From the NCBI RefSeq assembly GCF_002209555.1, contig NZ_NJIF01000003.1, positions 496,001 through 560,000 of the forward strand: a DNA stretch of 64,000 nt, in the 5' to 3' direction. Origin of the DNA: Achromobacter insolitus (GTDB lineage Bacteria > Pseudomonadota > Gammaproteobacteria > Burkholderiales > Burkholderiaceae_B). The notes under the pieces are model-generated. The model saw only the letters and a list, made by a program, of their open reading frames with translations, had not been told where the DNA came from and ran no database searches. This document shows positions 42,616-50,699 of this stretch, piece by piece. Each line of letters opens with the position of its first letter. The stretch's first letter is position 1. A program made the translations under genes and the position numbers.

Positions 42616-43452
42616 TCAGCTTCCCTGCTTGTACTTCGCGTTCAGCTCCTGCAGCAGCGGCTGCGGCGGAGCGATGCCCAGGCGCTTTTCCGTTGCGATC
42701 AGCCAGCCCGTGCGATGCCAGTCCTGGATCACCTTGTCCACGGCGGCGATGGTGTCCGTCTCGCCCTTGCGCGTCCAGACCACTGAGTTCGCGGGCAGCA
42801 CTTCCGAGGCGATGGGCGCGTGATAGTCCTTCCATTCGGGATTGCTGCGCAGCAAGGGCTGGATCAGCGTCGAGTCATGCACCGCCGCCACGCACTGGCC
42901 GCCGCGCAGCGCCAGCAGCGAATCCGAAGAGCTCTTGTAGCCCTTGACCACCGCGCCGTAGTCGGCCGACAAAGGCCGCGCAAAACTGCTGCCTTGCGAC
43001 ACGCACACGGGCTTGCCTCGCAAGTCCTCCCACTTGGCGATACCGCTGGTCTTCAGCGTGGCGGCCGTGCCTCCCACGCGGAAGAATGGGGTCGGCGCGT
43101 AACCCAGTATCTCGGCGCGCTCGGGGTTGAGCTCCATGGATGCGATCAGCAGATCGACCTTGCCCGAAATCAGGAACTGCGTGCGCGTGGCGGTCTGCAC
43201 CTGCACCAATTCCGCTTTCACGCCCAAGCCCTTGGCCAGCTCACGCGCCAGTTCGGGATTCCAACCCACCAATTGTTGCGTGGCGGGATCCAGCGAGCCG
43301 AACACGCCGCCATTGGCCAGCACGCCTATGGTGACCGTGCCTCGTTCCTTGACCTTGTCCAGGGTAGCGTCGGCCTGCGCCGCTGCGGCGGCCAAGGCCA
43401 GCGCGAGGGTGATTGCGATGCGGGCGCGGCCCGGTGTATTGCGAGTTGCCAT
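42616..43452 (-). CDS. ABC transporter receptor (family 3), sulfur cluster
   Basis: A 278-residue periplasmic receptor. The signal peptide runs through ALALAAAAAQA, with maturation before DATLDKVKERG, and the fold starts with GTVTIGVLANGGVFGS. The frame extends upstream but the ATG at 43452 gives the signal peptide. It heads the importer/cystathionine-lyase operon. The 210-base region upstream is shared with the divergent VOC/DUF2817 operon and holds two direct repeats. Confidence 0.92.
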   Translation of the reverse strand: MATRNTPGRARIAITLALALAAAAAQADATLDKVKERGTVTIGVLANGGVFGSLDPATQQLVGWNPELARELAKGLGVKAELVQVQTATRTQFLISGKVDLLIASMELNPERAEILGYAPTPFFRVGGTAATLKTSGIAKWEDLRGKPVCVSQGSSFARPLSADYGAVVKGYKSSSDSLLALRGGQCVAAVHDSTLIQPLLRSNPEWKDYHAPIASEVLPANSVVWTRKGETDTIAAVDKVIQDWHRTGWLIATEKRLGIAPPQPLLQELNAKYKQGS

Positions 43453-43529
43453 GTCTTTATCGATAGGTGTGCATTGAACGGACCTCCATGCTGCGTGCCG
43501 GCGCAGTCCAGGACAAAGAAGACTTTCAG

Positions 43530-43592
43530 ATATGAATATGCGAACGGACGCCACGCCCGCGCGCCACCAGAAAACAAATATCCACATGCGAA
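43530..43592. promoter_or_regulatory. Two direct repeats ATAT-N4-ATGCGAA in a divergent promoter
   Basis: ATATGAATATGCGAA (43530-43544) and ATATCCACATGCGAA (43578-43592) share 11 of 15 positions and start 48 bases apart. They lie between the sulfur-cluster importer and the divergent plus-strand operon. They may be regulator sites (for example of the CysB-type protein); no known consensus is matched. No gene is visible in 43453-43662. Confidence 0.4.
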
Positions 43593-43662
43593 TTCAATCG
43601 TTCTGGCAGCCGCCCGCATCGGCCAGACTGCCCGTCTCCGTCAAGCAAAATCAGGAAACGCG

Positions 43663-44532
43663 ATGTCCATACCCTCAGTCACCGGACTGGACCACTACAT
43701 CATCCGGGTGCATGATCTTCAGGCCGCCACCGAGCAATACCAGCAGTTGGGCTTCTCTCTGGCGCCGCAGGGCCGGCACCATCGCGGCACGCGCAACCAG
43801 ACCCTGATCCTGGACGCCAACTACCTGGAGCTGCTGGCCTTCCCGCCCGAGTTACGGGACCAGTCCCGCTTCGCCGGCTTCGATGACGCCTACGAGGGCC
43901 CGGTGTCGGTCGCGCTGCAAACCACCGATAGCAGCGCCGTGCACGCCGAGCTTGCCCGCCTGGGCATAGACGCCGAGCCGCCTCAGCGCGGGGGCCGGCC
44001 CGTGCACCTGCCAGAAGGCAGCGAAGACGCCGCCTGGAACAACACCCAGTTTCCGGCCGGTCTTTTCGCCGTGCCCGACTTCTTCACCTGCGGCCATCTC
44101 ACGCGCCATCTTGTGTACCGCCCCGAATGGCAGGATCACGCCAACGGCGCGCGCCGCATCGAAGCCCTGATCGCCGTGCACCCGGACCCGCGCACCCTCC
44201 GCCCCGCCTACGAGCGCGCCCTCGGGGCCATCGCGATCAGCGAGTTGCCTGACAACGGCCTGCAAGTGCGGCGCGGCAGCCTGCGCATCGACTTCCTCAC
44301 GCCCGCAGCTTTCGAGCAGCGCTTCCCGCACGTGCGCGTGCCCGTCGGTCTGCCCGCCAGCAGCCAGGGCGGCTGGTTTGCCGGGTCCATCATCGGCGTG
44401 CGCGACATCCAGCAGACGCGGGCCTGGTTCGACGCCAGGAAGGTCCCTTTCCGCGCCAATGCGCAAGGCGAACTGGCGGTGGCGCCCGAGCATGCCGCCG
44501 GCGCGCTTCAAGTCTTTGTGCAGGAGGCATGA
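43663..44532 (+). CDS. Glyoxalase-like VOC protein
   Basis: A 289-residue protein with two VOC halves: GLDHYIIRVHDLQAATEQYQ opens the first, SIIGVRDIQQTRAWFDARKV the second (near 240). The size and the opening motif fit the glyoxalase-like PF13468 type. AGGA precedes the ATG at 43663; a much longer upstream frame lies in the divergent promoter and neighbour gene and is discarded. It heads an operon running to 53020. Substrate unknown. Confidence 0.86.
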   Translation: MSIPSVTGLDHYIIRVHDLQAATEQYQQLGFSLAPQGRHHRGTRNQTLILDANYLELLAFPPELRDQSRFAGFDDAYEGPVSVALQTTDSSAVHAELARLGIDAEPPQRGGRPVHLPEGSEDAAWNNTQFPAGLFAVPDFFTCGHLTRHLVYRPEWQDHANGARRIEALIAVHPDPRTLRPAYERALGAIAISELPDNGLQVRRGSLRIDFLTPAAFEQRFPHVRVPVGLPASSQGGWFAGSIIGVRDIQQTRAWFDARKVPFRANAQGELAVAPEHAAGALQVFVQEA

Positions 44533-45641
44533 TGGGCCAGCCCCTGCCAGACTACTGGTCCTGCTTTTGCGCCGACTATGCTGCGGCGCGCGCAGCCTTC
44601 GTCGCGGCGGCCGCCGCGCGCGGCGCAGCGCTGTCACGCCATGAGCATCCCACGGCCAGGGACCCGCAAGGCCGGCCGCTGACGGTGGACGTCGCGGTGC
44701 TGGGGCGGCCCGACGCCGCCCGCACCCACCTGGCCATCAGCGGCACGCATGGTCTGGAAGGCGCTGCCGGTTCGGCCGTGCAGCTGGCTTGGCTACAGGT
44801 GGATGGCGGCCTGCCGCTGCCGGACGACGTCAACGTGGTGCTGGTGCACGCGTTGAACCCCTATGGCTACGCCCATGACACACGCACCACCGAAAACAAT
44901 GTCGACCTGAACCGCAACTTCATCGATCACACTCAGCCGGCGCCGGCCAATCCGCATTACGCCACCCTGCACCCGCACCTGATCCCACGGCACTGGACCG
45001 AAGCCGAACTGGACGCCGGTGCGCAGGCGCTGGAACGCTTTCGCCAGGAACACGGCGCGGACGCGCTCTTCAACGTGACGGCCAGCGGCCAGTACACGCA
45101 TCCGGACGGCCTGGTCTACGGCGGCCGCGGGCCCGAATGGTCCAACCGCACGCTGCGCCGCATCGTCGACGAACACCTGGGCGCTAGCGAGCGGGTGGCG
45201 TTCATCGACTGGCATACCGGCATCGGCGAGTATGGCGAGCCCTTCTTTCTGTGCTTCAACCCCGACGGCAGCGCGGAACAGGCACAGGCCGCCGCATGGT
45301 GGGGCGCGGACCGCGTGCTTGGGCAGCGCCCGCACGGCCTGGCCCGGCCCGACTACCAGGGGCTGGTGTTCCGCGGCGTGCAGCAAGCGCTCGGCGATCG
45401 ACCGCTGGCGGGAGCCGTCGTCGAATTCGGCACCCGCGGGCCGCAGATGCGTCCGGCCTTGCGGCTGGACCAATGGCTGCGCTTCCAGGCCTGCGCAGCC
45501 CCCGATGCCGCGCGCGACGCCCAACTGCGCGCCGACCTGATCGATGCGTTCGTCCCTGTTTCCAGCGTCTGGCGCCGCAATGTCGTGGCCCACGGCCTGC
45601 AGATCACGCGCCAGGCGATAAGCGGCCTGGCGGCGTGGTGA
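44532..45641 (+). CDS. DUF2817 zinc carboxypeptidase-like protein
   Basis: A 369-residue M14-like hydrolase (PF10994). Zinc ligands are His73 and Glu76 (GTHGLEG) and His228 (DWHTG); an NR motif (Asn127-Arg128 in DLNRNF) would hold the substrate carboxylate, and Glu in AVVEFGTRG is the likely general base. No signal peptide, so it acts inside the cell, perhaps cleaving an imported amide or peptide. The ATG at 44532 overlaps the previous stop (TGATG) with AGGAGG four bases ahead; an ATG at 44529 is too close to it. Confidence 0.85.
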   Translation: MGQPLPDYWSCFCADYAAARAAFVAAAAARGAALSRHEHPTARDPQGRPLTVDVAVLGRPDAARTHLAISGTHGLEGAAGSAVQLAWLQVDGGLPLPDDVNVVLVHALNPYGYAHDTRTTENNVDLNRNFIDHTQPAPANPHYATLHPHLIPRHWTEAELDAGAQALERFRQEHGADALFNVTASGQYTHPDGLVYGGRGPEWSNRTLRRIVDEHLGASERVAFIDWHTGIGEYGEPFFLCFNPDGSAEQAQAAAWWGADRVLGQRPHGLARPDYQGLVFRGVQQALGDRPLAGAVVEFGTRGPQMRPALRLDQWLRFQACAAPDAARDAQLRADLIDAFVPVSSVWRRNVVAHGLQITRQAISGLAAW

Positions 45642-45672
45642 TTCCATTCTCTACCCCAACCTCAATACACCC

Positions 45673-46686
45673 ATGAAAGCCATTGTTTTGCGTGAACACG
45701 GCGGCACCGACAAGCTGCGCCTGGAAACCGAATTCCCCGATCCCGTCGCCGGTCCCGATGACGTAGTCATCCGCGTCCAGGCCTCCTCATTGAACTATCA
45801 CGACGTGTTTACGCGCCGCGGCATGCCCGGCATCAAGCTGCCCTTTCCCGTAATCATCGGCCTGGACGTGGCGGGAATCGTGGAACAGACGGGCGCCAAC
45901 GTGCGCGACTGGAAGCCGGGTGATCGTGTCCTCGTCGACCCGATAGATCGCGTCGACGGCGGACTGGTGGGCGAGACCATCCACGGCGGCCTGGCCGAAC
46001 TGTGCCGCGTGCCGGCACACCAGCTGCTGCGCCTGCCCGACGAAGTGAGCTTCGACCAGGCGGCCGCGCTGCCCGTGGCCTACGGCACCGCCCTGCGCAT
46101 GATGAACCGGATCGGCCAGGTACAGCCCGGCGAGAAAGTCCTGATCCTCGGCGCAAGCGGCGGCGTCGGTGTGTGCGCGGTGCAACTTGCCAAGCTCGCG
46201 GGAGCGGAAGTCATCGCCTGCGCCGGCAGCCCCGAAAAGGCCGAGGCGCTGCGCGCCCTGGGCGCAGATCACATCATTCTCTACACGGAGGAAGACTTCC
46301 TCAAGGCCGTGCAGGAACGCTTCGGCAAGCCATCACGCCGCCGCAGCGGCAAACCCGGCGGCGTGGACGTGGTGGTGAACTTCACTGGCGGCGACACCTG
46401 GGTCAAATCGCTGCGCTGCCTGCGTCTGGGCGGACGCCTGCTGACTTGCGGCGCCACGGCGGGATTCGATCCCAAGGAAGACCTGCGCTACATCTGGACC
46501 TTCGAGCTGCAGATCCGCGGCTCCAACGGCTGGGAGCGCGAAGACCTGCACGAACTGCTGGCCTTGGTGCGCGACGGACGGTTGCATGTCCATGTGGACC
46601 GCAAATGGCCGTTGGAACAGGGCGCGCAAGCGCTGGCCTCGCTGGAGGACCGCAAGATCGTCGGCAAAGTGCTGGTGACGGCATGA
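45673..46686 (+). CDS. MDR-family quinone-oxidoreductase-like enzyme
   Basis: A 337-residue medium-chain dehydrogenase/reductase: N-terminal GroES-like domain (to about 130) and a nucleotide-binding domain with GASGGVG (160-166). The catalytic-zinc Cys/His set of alcohol dehydrogenases is not evident, suggesting an NADPH quinone or enone reductase. It overlaps the next gene by four bases and is part of the VOC-to-SDR operon. Confidence 0.88.
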   Translation: MKAIVLREHGGTDKLRLETEFPDPVAGPDDVVIRVQASSLNYHDVFTRRGMPGIKLPFPVIIGLDVAGIVEQTGANVRDWKPGDRVLVDPIDRVDGGLVGETIHGGLAELCRVPAHQLLRLPDEVSFDQAAALPVAYGTALRMMNRIGQVQPGEKVLILGASGGVGVCAVQLAKLAGAEVIACAGSPEKAEALRALGADHIILYTEEDFLKAVQERFGKPSRRRSGKPGGVDVVVNFTGGDTWVKSLRCLRLGGRLLTCGATAGFDPKEDLRYIWTFELQIRGSNGWEREDLHELLALVRDGRLHVHVDRKWPLEQGAQALASLEDRKIVGKVLVTA

Positions 46687-47129
46687 GCGCCAATCCCAAC
46701 ACCTTGCCCCCCGGCACGCTCGATGCCGCCGCCATCCAGGCGAAGTTCGACGGCTCGCCTTTCATCGCCTGGCTCGGCCTGTCCGTGCGTGACGTCAAGC
46801 ACGAACAGGGCGAACTGACCGTGCTGGCTCCCATGCGCCCGGAGTTCGAACGCGGCGCGGCCAGCGGCCAATGGCATGGCGGACCGCTCGCCGCCGTAAT
46901 CGATACCGTGGGCGACTTCGCCGTAGGCATGTTGCTGGGCCGCGGCCTGCCCACCATCAACTTCCGCGTCGACTATCTGCGCCCTGCCGTGAACACCTCG
47001 CTGACCGCCGTGGCCCGGGTTCGGCGCAACGGCCGCAGCGTTGGGGTGGCGGACGTCGATCTCTACAACGACCAGGGCGCGCTGGTAGCCATCGGACGCG
47101 CCACCTACGCCACGCTCAGCCAGGGCTGA
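46683..47129 (+). CDS. PaaI-type acyl-CoA thioesterase
   Basis: A 148-residue hotdog-fold protein: AAASGQWHGGPLAAVIDTVG (the HGG/D active-site helix) and the strand TINFRVDYLRPA. These hydrolyse acyl-CoA thioesters or release CoA from dead-end intermediates. The start overlaps the previous stop (ATGA). Together with the CoA ligase at 50700 it indicates a CoA-thioester pathway. Confidence 0.9.
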   Translation: MSANPNTLPPGTLDAAAIQAKFDGSPFIAWLGLSVRDVKHEQGELTVLAPMRPEFERGAASGQWHGGPLAAVIDTVGDFAVGMLLGRGLPTINFRVDYLRPAVNTSLTAVARVRRNGRSVGVADVDLYNDQGALVAIGRATYATLSQG

Positions 47130-47162
47130 GCCGGCTTCCATAGGACTTAAAGGACATACATC

Positions 47163-48806
47163 ATGACGACTGCGCAGCGCCCCGGACGGCGCGCCTTCCT
47201 CACCCGCAGCGCCGCCGGCGGCCTGGCCGCCGGCCTGGGTTTCGCGCCCCAGGCGCTGCTTGCCGCCACCGCCCAGCCCGGCGCGGACGCAGGTCCCGCC
47301 CGCAAGGGCGGCACGCTGGTCGCCAGCTGGGGCGGCCTGGAACCCCAAGCCCTGTTCGTGCCGGGCGGTGGAGGGTCCAGTCCTTTCCAGACGGCCACCA
47401 AGATCCTCGAGCGCCTGCTCAAGCTGGACGCCGACCTGAAGTTCCAGCCCGCGCTCGCCCTGTCCGTCACCCCCGCCCCGGACTTCCGCAGCTACACCAT
47501 CAAGCTGCGCGACGGGGTCACCTGGCACGACGGCGCGCCATTCACGTCAGCCGACGTCGTCTACAACGTGCTGCAGCACTGGAAGCCGATCTCCGCGGGG
47601 ATCGCGCTCAAGTCGCTGACCGGCGCCACCGCGACCGACCCGCTGACCGTGGTGCTGAGCTTTGATGCGCCCGTGCCGGACTTCTTCCTGAAGTCCACGC
47701 TGGCGGGCCAGTTCCAGCTGCTGGTGCCGAAGCACTTGTACGACGGACGGGACATCATCACCAATCCGCTGAACAATACGCCGGTCGGGACCGGTCCCTG
47801 GAAGTACGGCAAGTGGGTGCGCGGCAGCCACGTCGAATACCTGCGTAACGACAGCTACTGGAACGCGGGCCAGCCCAACCTGGACCGTCTCATCATCCGC
47901 TGGTGGAGCGACCCCGCCACGCGCGGCGCCGCCCTTGAAACGGGCGAGCTGGGCCTGGCCTACTCCAACCCCGTCCCGGCCCGCGACATCGATCGCCTGC
48001 TCAAGACCGGCAAGGTGGTGGTCGACACGCGCGGCTACCAGAATTCGGCCTGGACGGTAACCGCCGAGTTCAACCAGCGCCGCGATATCGTCAACCGCCG
48101 TGAGGTGCGCCAGGCGATCCTGCATGCCATCGACCGCCAGTTCATCGTCGACACCATCTACTACGGCCGCGGCAAACCCGCCATCGCGCCGGTGTTCAGC
48201 AGCAACCCGCTGTTCTACACCGAGGACGTTCCCCGTTATCCCTTCGATCCCAAGAAGGCCGCGGCACTGCTGGACGCTGCCGGCCTGCCCGTAAAGGACG
48301 GCAAGCGTTTCACCGTAAACCTGGTGGCCGCCGCCTGGTTCGAAGAAAACGCCAAGCTCGGGCAATACCTGAAGCAGGCGCTCCAGGACGTGGGCATCGA
48401 GGTCAAGCTGGATTCCGTGGACCGCGCCACGGCGCTCAAGCGCATCTACGGCGACTATGACTACGACATCGCGGTCTCCAACTTCACCTCGCCCTTGGAA
48501 CTGGTGCCCACCGTCACCCAGTTCTACACCACGGACGGCATCGTCAAGGGCGCCGCCTTCCGCAATGCGACCGGTTATTCCAACCCCGAGATGGATGCCC
48601 TGGTTGCCAAGCTGACCCAGGAGACCGCCCCGGACGCCCGCCGCGCGCTGGCGCATCAGTTCGCGCGGCTGGCATCCACCGACGTGCCTCACGTTCCGCT
48701 GGTGGAGATTCAATCCTTCACTCTGGCCGGCAAGAATGTGCGCAACTTCACCACCGGCGCGAACGTCCAGGGCGAGACCCTGGCCGACGTCTGGCTGCAG
48801 GGCTGA
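47163..48806 (+). CDS. Peptide-type ABC transporter receptor (family 5), Tat signal
   Basis: A 547-residue DppA/OppA-like periplasmic receptor. The N-terminus has a twin-arginine signal GRRAFLTRSAAGGLAAG (8-24), so it is probably exported folded; the mature protein starts near KGGTLVASWGG. Typical segments are VTWHDGAPFTSADVVYNVLQ and DIAVSNFTS. It precedes two permease genes. Ligands of this family include peptides, nickel, opines and other organic solutes; the neighbours suggest an organic amide or acid. Confidence 0.92.
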   Translation: MTTAQRPGRRAFLTRSAAGGLAAGLGFAPQALLAATAQPGADAGPARKGGTLVASWGGLEPQALFVPGGGGSSPFQTATKILERLLKLDADLKFQPALALSVTPAPDFRSYTIKLRDGVTWHDGAPFTSADVVYNVLQHWKPISAGIALKSLTGATATDPLTVVLSFDAPVPDFFLKSTLAGQFQLLVPKHLYDGRDIITNPLNNTPVGTGPWKYGKWVRGSHVEYLRNDSYWNAGQPNLDRLIIRWWSDPATRGAALETGELGLAYSNPVPARDIDRLLKTGKVVVDTRGYQNSAWTVTAEFNQRRDIVNRREVRQAILHAIDRQFIVDTIYYGRGKPAIAPVFSSNPLFYTEDVPRYPFDPKKAAALLDAAGLPVKDGKRFTVNLVAAAWFEENAKLGQYLKQALQDVGIEVKLDSVDRATALKRIYGDYDYDIAVSNFTSPLELVPTVTQFYTTDGIVKGAAFRNATGYSNPEMDALVAKLTQETAPDARRALAHQFARLASTDVPHVPLVEIQSFTLAGKNVRNFTTGANVQGETLADVWLQG

Positions 48807-48815
48807 GGCGCGCGC

Positions 48816-49787
48816 ATGCCGATCCGACTGATCCTGCGCCGGCTCGCCCAGGCTCTCCCGCTGCTGCTGGGCGTGGTGGTGCTGAACTTCGCGCTTATCC
48901 AATCCGTGCCTGGCACCTTCCTGGACGTAATGACGGCCGAGCAGCAAGTCACCGATCCGGCGCTCATCGAGCGCCTGCGCGTGACCTATGGCATGGACCA
49001 GCCGCCCGCCGTGCAGCTGCTGAAGTACATCGGCTCGGTGGCGCGCGGCGACCTGGGCTATTCCTACCGCCACAATCTGCCGGTGCTGGACGTGATCCTG
49101 GCGCATCTGCCGGCCACGCTGTTGCTCATGTGCGCCAGCCTGGCCATTGCCGTCCTCGTCGGCATGGCCGCCGGCATCGTGTCGGCCGTCAAGGTCAACA
49201 CGTGGTGGGATAGCGCGGTATCCGTCTTCGCGGTGTTGTGCTTTGCCGCGCCGAGTTTCTGGCTGGGCATCATGTTGATCGTGCTGTTCTCGGTAAAGCT
49301 CGGCTGGTTCCCGGTGGGCGGCATGGTCACCATCGGGCTGGCGGGCGGCGCGTGGCGCCAGACGCTCGACGTGCTGCACCACCTGGCGCTTCCGGCGCTG
49401 GCGCTGGGATTGTTCTACTCCGCTGCCTACGCTCGCGTCATGCGCGCATCGATGCTGGAAGTCAGCCGCATGGACTTCGTCCGCACCGCCTATGCAAAAG
49501 GCCTGACGCGCCGCGCCGTGGTGCTGCGTCACGTGCTGCGCAACGCCTTCCTTCCCATCGTGACGCTGCTGGGGCTGCAACTGGGCGCGGTGCTGGGCGG
49601 CAGCATCGTCGTCGAAGCGGTGTTCAGCTGGCCCGGCATCGGCGCCGTACTGTTCGACAGCGTCATGAGCCGCAACTATCCCGTCGTCCTGGGCATCCTG
49701 GTGCTCAGCTCCTTCGTGGTGATCATCGCCAACATCGCCGTCGACCTGCTCTACACGCGGCTGGACCCGCGCATCAAGGCTGCCTGA
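48816..49787 (+). CDS. Peptide-type ABC transporter permease (DppB-like)
   Basis: A 323-residue permease opening MPIRLILRRLAQALPLLLGV, with six hydrophobic helices, the periplasmic region DPALIERLRVTYGMDQP and the EAA loop EVSRMDFVRTAYAKGL near 230. It is 10 bases after the receptor gene and one base before the second permease gene. Confidence 0.93.
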   Translation: MPIRLILRRLAQALPLLLGVVVLNFALIQSVPGTFLDVMTAEQQVTDPALIERLRVTYGMDQPPAVQLLKYIGSVARGDLGYSYRHNLPVLDVILAHLPATLLLMCASLAIAVLVGMAAGIVSAVKVNTWWDSAVSVFAVLCFAAPSFWLGIMLIVLFSVKLGWFPVGGMVTIGLAGGAWRQTLDVLHHLALPALALGLFYSAAYARVMRASMLEVSRMDFVRTAYAKGLTRRAVVLRHVLRNAFLPIVTLLGLQLGAVLGGSIVVEAVFSWPGIGAVLFDSVMSRNYPVVLGILVLSSFVVIIANIAVDLLYTRLDPRIKAA

Positions 49788-49788
49788 C

Positions 49789-50676
49789 ATGTCCACCTCC
49801 CCCGTTCTTGCTCCCGCCCCGCCTGCGGCGCCCTCCTCTCGCCACGCCTCGTTCGCCGCGCGCTTTGCCCGCAACCGTGGCGCCGTCGCCGGCGCGGTGC
49901 TGCTTGCGCTAGTGGCTTTCCTGGCGGCAGGCGCCGGTTGGCTGTATCCCGCCGATCCGCTGCGCATCGTCGGCGCGCCGGAAATCTGGCCTTTCGAATC
50001 CTGGCGTTATCCGCTGGGCACCGATTCCATGGGGCGCGACATCGCCGCCATGATCGCGCACGGCGCGCGCGCAACATTGCTGATCGGCCTGGTGGCCGCG
50101 GCCACCGCCACGCTGATCGGAGTCAGCGTGGGCGCCGCCGCAGCCTGGGCTGGCGGCTGGGTGGACGAAGGGCTGATGCGCGTGGCCGAGTTGTTCCAGA
50201 TCATCCCGAACGTTGTGTTCGTGCTGACGGTCGTGTCCATCCTGGGCCCCCGCATCGAACACATCACGCTGGCGGTGGGCTTGGTGTCCTGGCCGCCGAT
50301 CGCGCGCCTGACGCGTGCCGAGTTCCTGTCCTTCAAGGAGCGGGAATTCGTGCAGGCCTGCCGCGCGCTCGGGATGAGCCCTGTGCGCATCGTCGCGGCC
50401 GAGATCCTGCCCAACGCCCTGCCGCCCGTCATCGTGATGTCCTCGCTCGTGGTGGCCGGCGCCATCCTGTACGAATCGGTCGTGTCCTTTCTGGGCCTGG
50501 GTGATCCCAACATCGCCAGCTGGGGTCGGCTGGTCGGCGAAGGCCGCAGCCTGATCCGGTCCTCCTGGTACATCTGCGCCGTGCCCGGCGTGGCCATCAT
50601 GCTTGCCGTGCTGTCGTTGAACCTGGTCGGCGACGGCCTGAACGATGCGCTCAATCCCAAGCTGCAAAAGCGCTGA
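49789..50676 (+). CDS. Peptide-type ABC transporter permease (DppC-like)
   Basis: A 295-residue permease with an N-terminal anchor (about 37-60), the family motif HPLGTDxxGRD in the form YPLGTDSMGRD, five further helices and the EAA loop EREFVQACRALGMSP. It completes the membrane part of the importer. No ATPase of the DppD/DppF type follows; the next gene is a CoA ligase, so the ATPase must come from another locus. Confidence 0.93.
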   Translation: MSTSPVLAPAPPAAPSSRHASFAARFARNRGAVAGAVLLALVAFLAAGAGWLYPADPLRIVGAPEIWPFESWRYPLGTDSMGRDIAAMIAHGARATLLIGLVAAATATLIGVSVGAAAAWAGGWVDEGLMRVAELFQIIPNVVFVLTVVSILGPRIEHITLAVGLVSWPPIARLTRAEFLSFKEREFVQACRALGMSPVRIVAAEILPNALPPVIVMSSLVVAGAILYESVVSFLGLGDPNIASWGRLVGEGRSLIRSSWYICAVPGVAIMLAVLSLNLVGDGLNDALNPKLQKR

Positions 50677-50699
50677 TCTGCCCTTTTTCGGAAATTACC

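Noticed and set aside
42820..43662. N-terminal extension of the glyoxalase-like gene through the divergent promoter
   Set aside because: It would overlap the receptor gene on the other strand and cross the promoter; the ATG at 43663 has a ribosome site and the normal VOC start.
47547..49967. Very long minus-strand open frame (about 800 codons) opposite the peptide-type ABC genes
   Set aside because: It mirrors well-supported plus-strand genes, has a His/Gln/Arg/Gly-rich low-complexity composition and no domain; such frames are common opposite GC-rich genes.
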